The notes beneath the pieces were generated by a model. The model saw nothing but the letters and a program-made list of their open reading frames with translations. It searched no databases and was not told the DNA's origin. 64,000 nt of DNA, from the NCBI GenBank assembly GCA_965214675.1, contig OZ243969.1, positions 1,054,001 to 1,118,000 on the forward strand. The letters run 5' to 3'. The DNA is from WTFY01 sp965214675 (lineage in GTDB: Bacteria > Pseudomonadota > Gammaproteobacteria > UBA4575). This document shows positions 52,702 to 60,923 of this stretch, in pieces; position 1 is the stretch's first letter, and every line of letters begins with the position of its first letter. A program made the translations under genes and the position numbers.

Positions 52702-53081
52702 GTGATCGGAACGGGCTTTTCATCCTGTAGTTGCAGCATTTGCTGAAACCCCGAAAGGGCATAGGATACGAATGCGTCCCGGCTGGCCCATTGGCTTGAG
52801 CAGTCAACAACGCGACCGGATGCCTCCTCTCCCAGCTGGGTGGCGAACACCCTGACCAGACGATCATCCGTGGCAGGCTCCATCTGCGACTTTTCGCAGG
52901 TGATGAATACCTCCGGCTCGTCGTGCCCGTCTTCGATGGCCGCAAGCATGCATTCGTACTCCACCTGATCCTTGCTCTCGATGCTGTCGAGCACCACGAT
53001 GGTATAGGCTCCGAGCTTGTAACGCTGCTTCGGTATGGCTCTGGAAATATTCGGTCTTAGCATGGGCCTGGGTGTTGACAT
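52698..53081 (-). CDS. Conserved hypothetical protein upstream of mutL
   Basis: About 127 residues from MSTPRPMLRPNISRAIPKQRYKL; the longer frame upstream is less likely because it crosses the divergent RibD-like gene. Its stop overlaps the mutL start (ATGA), so it is probably translated with mutL. Content: YTIVVLDSIESKDQVEYECMLAAIEDG, EPEVFITCEK and SGRVVDCSSQWASRDAFVSYA. No signal peptide or membrane segment. I do not recognise a family. Confidence 0.7.
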   Translation of the reverse strand: MSTPRPMLRPNISRAIPKQRYKLGAYTIVVLDSIESKDQVEYECMLAAIEDGHDEPEVFITCEKSQMEPATDDRLVRVFATQLGEEASGRVVDCSSQWASRDAFVSYALSGFQQMLQLQDEKPVPIT

Positions 53082-53118
53082 GCTAGGATAATATAATTCC
53101 CGGCACATACCTATAGCT

Positions 53119-53964
53119 TTGAAAATGAATACAAAACGGCTGTTGCGGCTCTTCCCCTCGCCTTCGGCAACGTGCACGCTGGAGAACATATACCTTGAGC
53201 AGTTTGGCTGGTATGGGAAGGACTCCGAAAAGCCGGTCGTGGTGGCCAACTTCGTGACCAGCCTGGATGGAAGGATTGCCACTGCCACGCGTGAGAACCC
53301 GGAGATTCACCTGCCTGACGGGTTGACCAGCAAGGAGGATTTCCGCCTGTTTCTGGAACTTCATGCGCAAGCGGACTGTCTGATCACGCACGGCAAGTAC
53401 ATGCGAAGCCTCAGCGAGGCCAAACTCGGAAATATCCTGCAACTTCCGAATGCACCTGAATATGAAGACCTGTATGCGTGGCGCCAACGCCAGGGGCTTG
53501 CCCGCCATCCGGACGTCGTGATCGCCAGTTCAAGCCTGGATTTCCCATTGCACCCCTCATTGGAGGAAAGCGGGCAAAAGACCTACATTGCAGCCGGGCA
53601 AGGTACCGACCCGGCCCTGCGCGAGCGTTGGCAGGCGCAGGGCCTGGAAATCCTGCTTGCGGGGCAGGCCGATGCGGTCGAGGGCAAATCTCTGATTACA
53701 GCACTCGCCCAGCGCGGATACCGGAACGTGTACCTGATTGCAGGCCCCAGGATGCTGCACGCGATGCTCAAGGACCAGCAACTGGACAAGATGTATGTCA
53801 GCATCTCACATCAAATGCTGGGCGGGCAGGCGTACCGGACCTTGCTGGAGGGAGAGGCATTGAGCCATTGCAGCCTACGCCTGGATTCACTGCTCTTTGA
53901 CGAGGTATCCGACAATGGCTGTGGACAGTTTTTTGCCAGCTACGCGTGCATGTATGATCAATAA
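53119..53964 (+). CDS. RibD C-terminal-type reductase
   Basis: 281 residues similar to the NADPH-dependent pyrimidine reductase half of RibD (dihydrofolate-reductase fold): VVVANFVTSLDGRIATATRENPEIH, ITHGKYMRSLSEAKLG, and NVYLIAGPRMLHAML near 205 (cofactor-binding strand). No deaminase domain. Family members act in riboflavin synthesis or as standalone reductases; no riboflavin gene is next to it, so the substrate is open. Its stop codon lies in the direct repeat bordering the tnpB cassette. Confidence 0.8.
   Translation: MKMNTKRLLRLFPSPSATCTLENIYLEQFGWYGKDSEKPVVVANFVTSLDGRIATATRENPEIHLPDGLTSKEDFRLFLELHAQADCLITHGKYMRSLSEAKLGNILQLPNAPEYEDLYAWRQRQGLARHPDVVIASSSLDFPLHPSLEESGQKTYIAAGQGTDPALRERWQAQGLEILLAGQADAVEGKSLITALAQRGYRNVYLIAGPRMLHAMLKDQQLDKMYVSISHQMLGGQAYRTLLEGEALSHCSLRLDSLLFDEVSDNGCGQFFASYACMYDQ
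53957..53964 (+). repeat. 8-bp direct repeat, left of tnpB cassette
   Basis: ATCAATAA; the same bases occur at 55208-55215 on the other side. It includes the stop codon of the RibD-like gene. Confidence 0.7.
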
Positions 53965-55207
53965 GGAAATTATGTAGCAAAATCCGCATGAAGACATACC
54001 GCACGATTCGTTACCACCTGCACCCGCAGACACAGGCCAAGGCACACAAGCTGCACGAGCTTGCAGGGGCCTGTCGCTATGTCTGGAATCACTTCGTCGG
54101 TGTGCTGCAAGACGAGTACAAAGCCTATGGTCGGTGCGATCCAAGCTGGTATTCGCTTCTTCCACGCTTTACCAACCTAAGAAAGCAGGTACCTTGGCTG
54201 CAGGAATATTCCAGCGGACTTGTCCGTCTGTCATTAAAGCCTATTGAGACGACCTACAGGCAATTCTGGAACGGGCAAGGCGGATTACCCAAATTCCATG
54301 GGCGATATACGCACACTCCATTTATCCCGCTGGACAACCAGCGGTTCAAGCTGCAAGGAGACTGGCTGCATATCCAGAAGATCGGGCAGCTCAGGCTCAG
54401 TGGAAACAATCCCTACACGGACGGGATTGCTAAAAGCGGGACTATCAAATACGAATGCGGAAAGTGGTATGCCTACATCACATATGAAGTACAGATTACA
54501 GCATTACCTGCATCCATCAAGCCTGTAGGCATGGACCGTAATGTCGGGCAGGTGACACGCTCGGACGGCGTGGTGCATCACACCCCTGATATGGACAGGC
54601 TCGAAGCCCGCAAGCGCAGATACCAAAGAATGATGGCGCGCAGACAGAAAGGAAGCCGTAAACAGAGCATCAAGCCCTCCAATCGTTACCTCAAGGCAAA
54701 GGGCCTTGCAGCACGCACTCACCAGAAGATCGTACAGAAACGTACAAACTGGTGTCATCAGGTCAGCAGAGAGATTGCTGACAAGTACAACGCGGTTTAC
54801 ATGGAAGATCTGAACACGCAGGGCATGACGACCTCGGCAAAGGGCACTGCCGAAAATCCAGGTAAAAATGTGAAGCACAAAGCAGGGCTAAATAAAGCCA
54901 TCCTGAGTTCCGGCTGGTACAAGCTGGAGCAATGCCTGTCGTACAAATCCAGTGTCGTGAAGGTTGCCCCACAGTATACGAGTCAGACGTGCCATGAATG
55001 TGGGCATGTCGATAAAAAGAATCGAAAGACCCAGTCAGGCTTCGAGTGCGTAGCCTGTGGGCATCGGGTTAATGCGGACATGAATGCCGCATTGAATATT
55101 CTGGCCTTCGGGAATGGGGCTGCTGGACGTGGAGGTCGCCGCAGTAGTGGGCCTGTGAAGCGTCAAACGGGTATCGGACTCCCTGCGGATTTAGGTACAT
55201 AATTCCC
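53965..55207 (+). mobile_element. tnpB cassette with inverted-repeat ends
   Basis: 1243 bp between two ATCAATAA copies. The ends are inverted repeats: left starts GGAAATTATGTAGCAAAATC, right read inwards starts GGGAATTATGTACCTAAATC, and both go on with CGCA; about 22 of 26 bases agree. The tnpB start codon lies in the left repeat and its stop in the right one. No tnpA is present. IS200/IS605 elements normally have hairpin ends without inverted repeats or target duplication, so this layout is atypical. Confidence 0.72.
53988..55202 (+). CDS. tnpB: TnpB, RNA-guided endonuclease of the IS605/IS1341 type
   Basis: 404 residues, the usual TnpB length. N-terminal OrfB helix-turn-helix (KLHELAGACRYVWNHFVG), then the RuvC-like core with all three acidic residues: Asp183 in VGMDRNVGQV, Glu273 in AVYMEDLNTQGM and Asp364 in VNADMNAALNIL. 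The zinc ribbon has Cys335, Cys338, Cys354 and Cys357 (CHECGH and CVACGH). So it should be active, unlike the Cas9 homologue in this window. TnpB proteins use an RNA derived from the element's 3' end; here that end includes the last codons of the gene. Confidence 0.92.
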   Translation: MKTYRTIRYHLHPQTQAKAHKLHELAGACRYVWNHFVGVLQDEYKAYGRCDPSWYSLLPRFTNLRKQVPWLQEYSSGLVRLSLKPIETTYRQFWNGQGGLPKFHGRYTHTPFIPLDNQRFKLQGDWLHIQKIGQLRLSGNNPYTDGIAKSGTIKYECGKWYAYITYEVQITALPASIKPVGMDRNVGQVTRSDGVVHHTPDMDRLEARKRRYQRMMARRQKGSRKQSIKPSNRYLKAKGLAARTHQKIVQKRTNWCHQVSREIADKYNAVYMEDLNTQGMTTSAKGTAENPGKNVKHKAGLNKAILSSGWYKLEQCLSYKSSVVKVAPQYTSQTCHECGHVDKKNRKTQSGFECVACGHRVNADMNAALNILAFGNGAAGRGGRRSSGPVKRQTGIGLPADLGT

Positions 55208-55215
55208 ATCAATAA
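55208..55215 (+). repeat. 8-bp direct repeat, right of tnpB cassette
   Basis: ATCAATAA, identical to 53957-53964. Followed after 12 bases by the Shine-Dalgarno region of sohB. Confidence 0.7.
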
Positions 55216-55235
55216 CCCAACGAGAGGCCCCCAAC

Positions 55236-56264
55236 ATGCTTGAGTTCATTTCAGACTATGGATTATTCCTAACCAAGGCATTGACTGTTTTGATCGCCGT
55301 GTGGATCGTCATCAGCCTGCTGTTTTCCCTGTCGAGGAAAACACGCGAGGGGGATCATTTTGAAGTCACGCATCTGAACAAGAAATACAAATCCATGGCG
55401 GACACCCTGTTTTTATCCCTGTTACCCAAGAAGGAATTCAAGAAAATCCGCAAGCAGCGTGCCAAGCAGGCGAGCAAGGAACGCAAAAAGCCGTCATCCG
55501 AAGCAGGCAAGCGTATTTTCGTGTTGAACTTTCTTGGCAATATCAAGGCGACTGCCGTACGTCATTTACGCAAGGAGATCACAGCGATCCTGGCTGTCGC
55601 AACGAGCAGGGATGAGGTCGTGGTCTGTCTTGAAAACACCGGCGGCATGGTGCATGAGCATGGATTTGCCGCGTCCCAGCTGCTGCGCATCAAGCAAAAA
55701 AACATTCCCCTCACCGTTGCCATAGACAAGGTTGCTGCAAGCGGGGGGTACATGATGGCCTGTGTGGCCGACAAGATCATCGCTGCTCCGTTTGCCGTTG
55801 TCGGCTCCATTGGCGTACTTGCGCAAATACCGAACTTCAACCGCATGCTTGACAAGCATGGCGTCGATTTCGAGCTCATGAAAGCCGGGGAACTCAAACG
55901 CACATTGACCATGTTCGGCAAAAACACGAATGAGGATCGCGAACATTTCAACAAGCAGCTTGAAGACACCCATGCCTTGTTCAAGGAATTCGTCAAGGAC
56001 CAGCGTCCCGGACTTGATATCGACGCGGTGTCGACCGGAGAACACTGGCTGGCAAGCCGCGCGCTGGACCTCAAATTGGTGGACACGCTGATCACCAGTG
56101 ATGACTACCTGTTGCAGGCCAGTGACCGTGCTGAAATTTACGAAGTCACCTACATGATGCCCAAGACTCTCAGCGAACGTATTGCAGCCACCGTTCACGC
56201 GAGTACGGAAAAGATATTTTTCTCATGGTGGCAAAAAGCCCAGGACTTCAGGTTTCTGGCCTGA
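55236..56264 (+). CDS. sohB: SohB, inner-membrane S49-family peptidase
   Basis: 342 residues. N-terminal membrane helix (ALTVLIAVWIVISLLFSLS), then a ClpP-like serine protease fold: ILAVATSRDEVVVCLENTGGMVHEHG, the nucleophile segment KVAASGGYMMACVADKIIAAP (Ser in ASGG near residue 172) and GSIGVLAQIPNFNRML. The tail is SohB-like. Family members degrade membrane proteins or signal peptides. Confidence 0.93.
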   Translation: MLEFISDYGLFLTKALTVLIAVWIVISLLFSLSRKTREGDHFEVTHLNKKYKSMADTLFLSLLPKKEFKKIRKQRAKQASKERKKPSSEAGKRIFVLNFLGNIKATAVRHLRKEITAILAVATSRDEVVVCLENTGGMVHEHGFAASQLLRIKQKNIPLTVAIDKVAASGGYMMACVADKIIAAPFAVVGSIGVLAQIPNFNRMLDKHGVDFELMKAGELKRTLTMFGKNTNEDREHFNKQLEDTHALFKEFVKDQRPGLDIDAVSTGEHWLASRALDLKLVDTLITSDDYLLQASDRAEIYEVTYMMPKTLSERIAATVHASTEKIFFSWWQKAQDFRFLA

Positions 56265-56325
56265 GCGGGCTGCCTGTCATCTCGCCAGATTTTAGATAAC
56301 GGCCCCTGAGCGGGTGTCGGAGTGT

Positions 56326-57711
56326 CTAAGTGCCTGTCGAGGCCGGAATCATCAGCACCTGGCCTGCACGAATCTTGTCTGACTTGAGGGTATTGGCCCT
56401 GCGCAGTTCACGAACACCGACCTGGTAGTAGTTTGCGATCGTCGACAAGGTTTCGCCCCGTCGAATCACATGCCGGCTGTGGCTGCTCCCTGCTGCCGCC
56501 AAAAGCATGTCGCTTTGGGCGTGGTCTGTGAGGTACCTGCGAATTCCTTTCAGCATGGCGACCGCAAGCTTTTGCTGATGCGAGTTGGTGCGCAGCCGTT
56601 GCTCCTCCTTCGGATTCGACAGGAAAGCGGTTTCTACCAGCACGGAAGGGATATCGGGTGATTTCAGCACGGCGAATCCGGCTTGCTCCACCCGCTTGTG
56701 CAACAGATTGCCAATGGCGCCCAGTTCATGAAGTATATCCTCCGCCAGGTCGATACTGGCATCGATGGTGGCAGTCTGCGACAAATCGACCAGTACGGAC
56801 TTGAGTACCTTGTCCTTGTCATCCAGGCTCACCCCGCCGATCCGGTCCACCGCATTTTCACGTCGCGCCAGGATTCGGGCGGCCTCGCTGGTGGCACCCC
56901 GCTGTGACAACACAAACACGGACGAGCCGCGTGCGCTGCGTTTGACGGAAGCGTCTGCATGAATGGAAATGAAAATATCTGCATTCATCCGGCTTGCCTT
57001 TTGAATCCGGGTCCGCAAGGGCACGTAGGTATCACGATTGCGGATCAACACGGCGCGCATCCCTCTTTCCCTGTCGATCAGTTTTTTCAGTCGCTTTGCG
57101 ATCGACAGTACAATCACCTTTTCCTGGGTTCCGCGCCGGCCAATGGCACCCGGGTCCCTGCCTCCATGCCCGGCATCGATGGCAATGATCGCATCGCGTC
57201 GCTTGAGCGTAGCTCCCGGCATGGCCAGCACGGGCTGCGCACGGGGTTTCGCTGTACTGGAAGACAGGTCGAGCACGAGCCGGTGACCTTGGCCGCCCTC
57301 CGGGCGCAACAACCAGCTTTTCGGGGTAACCACTGTATGCAGGTCAAATACGATGCGCAGTTTCCCGGGCGACTTCTGTGCATAGCGCAGGCTTTTTAAC
57401 AAGGCGGTCTTGGGCTGTATGGAACCCAGCACCCCGTTCGACTTGCATCGCTCAATGTCCAGCACCACCCGGTCCGGGTTTGCCAGTACAAAAACCTTGT
57501 GTTTTACGGGAGAAGACAGGTCAAATACGATGCGCGTGCCATCACCACGATCTGCAAAGCGCACATCCTTGATTTTGGATTCCCCGCCCACAGAAAGGCC
57601 GGGGATCATGCACAGAATCAGCAGGGCCAAAGCGCCTGTCATGCGAATACCTTCGCCGAACGGGACCGCCCGCAATATCATGCCAGTCTGACGTCGCACT
57701 GAGAAAAACAT
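56326..57711 (-). CDS. amiC: N-acetylmuramoyl-L-alanine amidase with AMIN and LysM domains
   Basis: Periplasmic cell-wall hydrolase that helps split daughter cells. 461 residues: N-terminal signal-like segment (MTGALALLILCMIPGLSVGG), AMIN domain (about 40-150), Amidase_3 domain with zinc ligands IAIDAGHGGRDPGAIG, the FISIHADAS His and VLVETAFLSNPKEEQRL, and a C-terminal LysM (HVIRRGETLSTIANYYQVGV). The symbol is by domain layout; AmiB is close. It follows tsaE, as amiB does in E. coli. Confidence 0.9.
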   Translation of the reverse strand: MFFSVRRQTGMILRAVPFGEGIRMTGALALLILCMIPGLSVGGESKIKDVRFADRGDGTRIVFDLSSPVKHKVFVLANPDRVVLDIERCKSNGVLGSIQPKTALLKSLRYAQKSPGKLRIVFDLHTVVTPKSWLLRPEGGQGHRLVLDLSSSTAKPRAQPVLAMPGATLKRRDAIIAIDAGHGGRDPGAIGRRGTQEKVIVLSIAKRLKKLIDRERGMRAVLIRNRDTYVPLRTRIQKASRMNADIFISIHADASVKRSARGSSVFVLSQRGATSEAARILARRENAVDRIGGVSLDDKDKVLKSVLVDLSQTATIDASIDLAEDILHELGAIGNLLHKRVEQAGFAVLKSPDIPSVLVETAFLSNPKEEQRLRTNSHQQKLAVAMLKGIRRYLTDHAQSDMLLAAAGSSHSRHVIRRGETLSTIANYYQVGVRELRRANTLKSDKIRAGQVLMIPASTGT

Positions 57712-57809
57712 CCCTGGTTAAAAAACCATACCTGAAGTGTGGCAAAGTTTTTGTGCGACTACAAGTAATTTCTATAATGGAATTATCGGTATAGCCACTT
57801 AAGTTATAG

Positions 57810-58268
57810 TCACATCTTACACTTGGTTGCGACAGAGTGCCCCTGGGATGACCGGGCATTCGAGTCCACGCGACGTCCGTGGCCTGCATGTTCGAATGCA
57901 AACTCGATATCGGCTTTTGGAATGGCCCCCTCGCCCCGCTCCGGCCATTCAATCAGGCAAATCGTGTCCGCACCATCGGCTACATCGCGAATGCCGATGA
58001 ACTCAAGTTCACGAGGATCGTGGATACGGTAAAGATCAAAATGAAAAATACGGGCATGCTCTAGAACGTAGCTCTCCTGAAGAGAAAATGTCGGACTCTT
58101 GACCTGGCCTGTGTAGCCCAATGTACGGATGAAGCCGCGTGCGAATGTCGTCTTGCCCGTACCGAGATCGCCTCTCAGGTGAACGACCAGCGGCGGGTTG
58201 CATGAGCGCGCCACCCGGGCAGCAAACTCGAGTGTCGAGGCATCATTCTCCAGATACAGGCCGCTCAT
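57810..58268 (-). CDS. tsaE: TsaE, tRNA threonylcarbamoyladenosine ATPase
   Basis: ATPase needed for t6A37 modification with TsaB and TsaD. 152 residues: P-loop HLRGDLGTGKTTFARGF, VKSPTFSLQESY, and HFDLYRIHDPRELEFIG. Overlaps the nnr stop by 4 bases and precedes the amidase, the usual order. Confidence 0.94.
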   Translation of the reverse strand: MSGLYLENDASTLEFAARVARSCNPPLVVHLRGDLGTGKTTFARGFIRTLGYTGQVKSPTFSLQESYVLEHARIFHFDLYRIHDPRELEFIGIRDVADGADTICLIEWPERGEGAIPKADIEFAFEHAGHGRRVDSNARSSQGHSVATKCKM

Positions 58269-59749
58269 CCGCCTGAAGCGTTGACCAATGTGCGCAGCGG
58301 TTGAAACAGGTCGCTTGCCAACAGACCGCGCACCCCCTCACGTGCAGCGATATCTGCACTTTGTGCATGCAGCTCCACACCAAAGCGTGCGGCATCATAC
58401 AGGCCCATGCCCTGCGCAAGCAGTCCGGCAGTGATTCCCGTCAGTACGTCCCCCATACCGCCGGAAGCCATGCCGGGATTTCCCGCCGTACATACTGAAA
58501 CGTGGTCTCCGGAAGCAATCAGTGTGCCCGACCCTTTCAACACGCACACTCCGCCGTACTGCTTCTGTACTGCCTGTACATACTCAAGGCGACGCTGCTG
58601 GATTTGCGCTACGGAGACCTTCGACAGGTGAGCGGCCTCCCCCGGATGCGGAGTAAGTATCCAGTTCTCTTTATACACGGGATCAAGGGCAAGCAAATTC
58701 AGTGCATCGGCATCGACGACTGTCGGCAGATCAAGTTCCAGCACCTTGGCGAGCAGGTCCCTGGCCCATTGATCCCTTCCCAGCCCGGGCCCGATGGCTA
58801 CCACCGACGCACGGCGTATCAGTGCAGCAAGTTCATCCACCTCATGTATGCCATGCACCATCACCTCGGGACAGGCGGAAACCATCAGTCCGGCATGCTG
58901 CTCCACCGTTGCAATCGATACCAGTCCACTGCCCGTGCGTGCAGCGGCTTGTGCGGCCAATGCGATGGACCCGGGCATGCCTGAATTGCCGCCGATCAGA
59001 AGTACATGCCCGAAACTACCCTTGTGGGCATTGAGAGGGCGCACCCCAATCCGTGCGTGCAGGCCGTCCAGGGACAGCCGGTCGCAGCAGGCCGGAACTG
59101 ACTCAAACACCTCACCGGGAATCTGCAGGTCATCGTAAAAGAGCCTGCCGGCGTGATGGCGCCCTGCCCCGGTCAGCAAGCCGAGCTTCATTCCCACGAA
59201 GGTAATGGTCGCCTGCGCAGTCACGGCCTCTCCCAGGGCCCACCCGTTGTCGGCATCCAGCCCCGAGGGAACATCGACACTCAGAATGGGGACAGGCCGC
59301 GTGTTCATGGCCTGTATGGCTGCTGCAAACGTTCCCTCTACGGGCCGGGCAAGCCCGGAACCCAGCAAGGCATCCACCACCAGATCACACCCCGAGAGAA
59401 CATTACTGGCAAAGTCCGTACAGCGCCCGCCGTTGTCCAGGTAGTCTTTGCGGGCACGCCCGGCATCACCGGTGAGCCCGGAATGATCACCCGACGGTAT
59501 GACACTCACCTGCCTCCCGGCAGCAAGGGCCAGTCTGGCAATGACGTATCCATCTCCGCCATTGTTCCCGGGTCCTGCGAACACCGCGATCTTGCCTGCC
59601 TGCGGCCAGGTGGTCTGGATCAGGTCAAAGGCCGCCTTGCCCGCCCGGCACATCAGGGTGTACCCCGGGATTCCACACTTCTCGATGGCCAAGCGATCCA
59701 ACTCGCGAACCTGTTTGACGAGATATATATTTTCAGGGATCGAAGACAT
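58265..59749 (-). CDS. nnr: Bifunctional NAD(P)HX epimerase/dehydratase
   Basis: Repairs hydrated NAD(P)H. 494 residues: N-terminal YjeF_N epimerase (VFAGPGNNGGDGYVIARLAL, VDVPSGLDADNGWALGEAV), C-terminal ribokinase-like dehydratase (NAHKGSFGHVLLIGGNSGMPGSIALAA, ILTPHPGEAAHLS, AGNPGMASGGMGDVLTG). Upstream of tsaE, divergent from queG. Confidence 0.95.
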   Translation of the reverse strand: MSSIPENIYLVKQVRELDRLAIEKCGIPGYTLMCRAGKAAFDLIQTTWPQAGKIAVFAGPGNNGGDGYVIARLALAAGRQVSVIPSGDHSGLTGDAGRARKDYLDNGGRCTDFASNVLSGCDLVVDALLGSGLARPVEGTFAAAIQAMNTRPVPILSVDVPSGLDADNGWALGEAVTAQATITFVGMKLGLLTGAGRHHAGRLFYDDLQIPGEVFESVPACCDRLSLDGLHARIGVRPLNAHKGSFGHVLLIGGNSGMPGSIALAAQAAARTGSGLVSIATVEQHAGLMVSACPEVMVHGIHEVDELAALIRRASVVAIGPGLGRDQWARDLLAKVLELDLPTVVDADALNLLALDPVYKENWILTPHPGEAAHLSKVSVAQIQQRRLEYVQAVQKQYGGVCVLKGSGTLIASGDHVSVCTAGNPGMASGGMGDVLTGITAGLLAQGMGLYDAARFGVELHAQSADIAAREGVRGLLASDLFQPLRTLVNASGG

Positions 59750-59807
59750 CGGTAAATTATACGTAATTAACAGCGGGTACGATCATGGCAATGAATGTGA
59801 ATCCGGT

Positions 59808-60872
59808 ATGAGCGCGTCCTTCTCGGACTTCCCCGCGCTGGTCGAGGACATCAGGGCATGGGCGAAGGAGCTGGGATTTGACGGGGTGGGCATCACCGAT
59901 ACCCGCTTGGACGAATATGAAGTCCGTTTCATCAACTGGCTGAACGCAGGTTTCCATGGGGAAATGCATTATATGAGCCGGCACGGGCAAACACGATCGC
60001 GGCCTGAAGAACTGATTCCCGGTACTGTCCGCATCATCTCTGTGCGCATGAACTACCAGCCTCCAGATGCCAGAGACGAGGAAGAAGTTCTGGCTGACCG
60101 GAATCTGGCGTATATCTCCCGGTATGCCCTGGGCCGTGACTATCACCGGCTGATTCGCAAGCGACTTCAGAAACTGGCGGAACGCATTACCGCAAGAACA
60201 GGACCCTTTGGCTACCGCGCTTTTACAGACAGTGCACCGGTACTCGAGAAGGCCCTCGCAGAAAAAGCAGGATTGGGCTGGATTGGCAAGCATACCAATC
60301 TGATCAGTCGTACCTCCGGTTCCTGGTTTTTCCTGGGAGAACTGTACACCGACCTGCCGCTGCCGGTAGACGCATCTTCCGAAGATCACTGCGGCACCTG
60401 CACGACCTGCATGGAAGTCTGTCCCACCCAGGCCATCGTCGGCCCGTATCAGCTGGATGCGAGACGCTGTATTTCCTATCACACAATCGAGTTAAAAGAG
60501 GCCATTCCAGTGGAATTTCGCAAAGCCATGGGCAATCGCATCTTCGGATGCGATGACTGCCAGCTGTATTGCCCCTGGAACCGGTTCGGGGAAAAAAGCA
60601 CGCTGGCCGATTTTGCCGTACGCCATCATCTGGATGCGCCCCATCTGGTGGAGCTTTTCGCATGGAGCGAAGCGGAGTTTGTGGACAAGACCCAGGGTTC
60701 TGCAATCCGGCGGATCGGGTATGAATGCTGGCTCAGGAACATTGCCGTGGCACTGGGCAATGCCGAATCCATACCGGAGGTTATAAAAGCGCTGCAGGCA
60801 AGGCTGAGTCATTCAAGCGCGCTGGTGCGCGAACATGTCACCTGGGCCCTGCAACAACATGATGCCCTGTAG
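59808..60872 (+). CDS. queG: Epoxyqueuosine reductase
   Basis: Last step of queuosine synthesis, reducing epoxyqueuosine in tRNA; completes the pathway with tgt and queA at 13327-15491. Start MSASFSDFPALVEDIRAWAK; the open frame is longer but overlaps nnr. About 354 residues with catalytic Asp in YRAFTDSAPVLEKALAEKAGLGW, and two [4Fe-4S] sites: CGTCTTCMEVCPTQA and CDDCQLYCPWNR. Confidence 0.95.
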   Translation: MSASFSDFPALVEDIRAWAKELGFDGVGITDTRLDEYEVRFINWLNAGFHGEMHYMSRHGQTRSRPEELIPGTVRIISVRMNYQPPDARDEEEVLADRNLAYISRYALGRDYHRLIRKRLQKLAERITARTGPFGYRAFTDSAPVLEKALAEKAGLGWIGKHTNLISRTSGSWFFLGELYTDLPLPVDASSEDHCGTCTTCMEVCPTQAIVGPYQLDARRCISYHTIELKEAIPVEFRKAMGNRIFGCDDCQLYCPWNRFGEKSTLADFAVRHHLDAPHLVELFAWSEAEFVDKTQGSAIRRIGYECWLRNIAVALGNAESIPEVIKALQARLSHSSALVREHVTWALQQHDAL

Positions 60873-60923
60873 GATCGCAACTCTCTTCAGGGAGATGTGA
60901 CGCCGGATCCGGGGTACAGAAAC

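Noticed and set aside
54504..54972. Minus-strand open frames inside tnpB
   Set aside because: Shadows of tnpB with no recognisable protein features.
59757..60482. 241-codon minus-strand frame opposite queG
   Set aside because: Antisense shadow of queG, whose Fe-S motifs are unmistakable.
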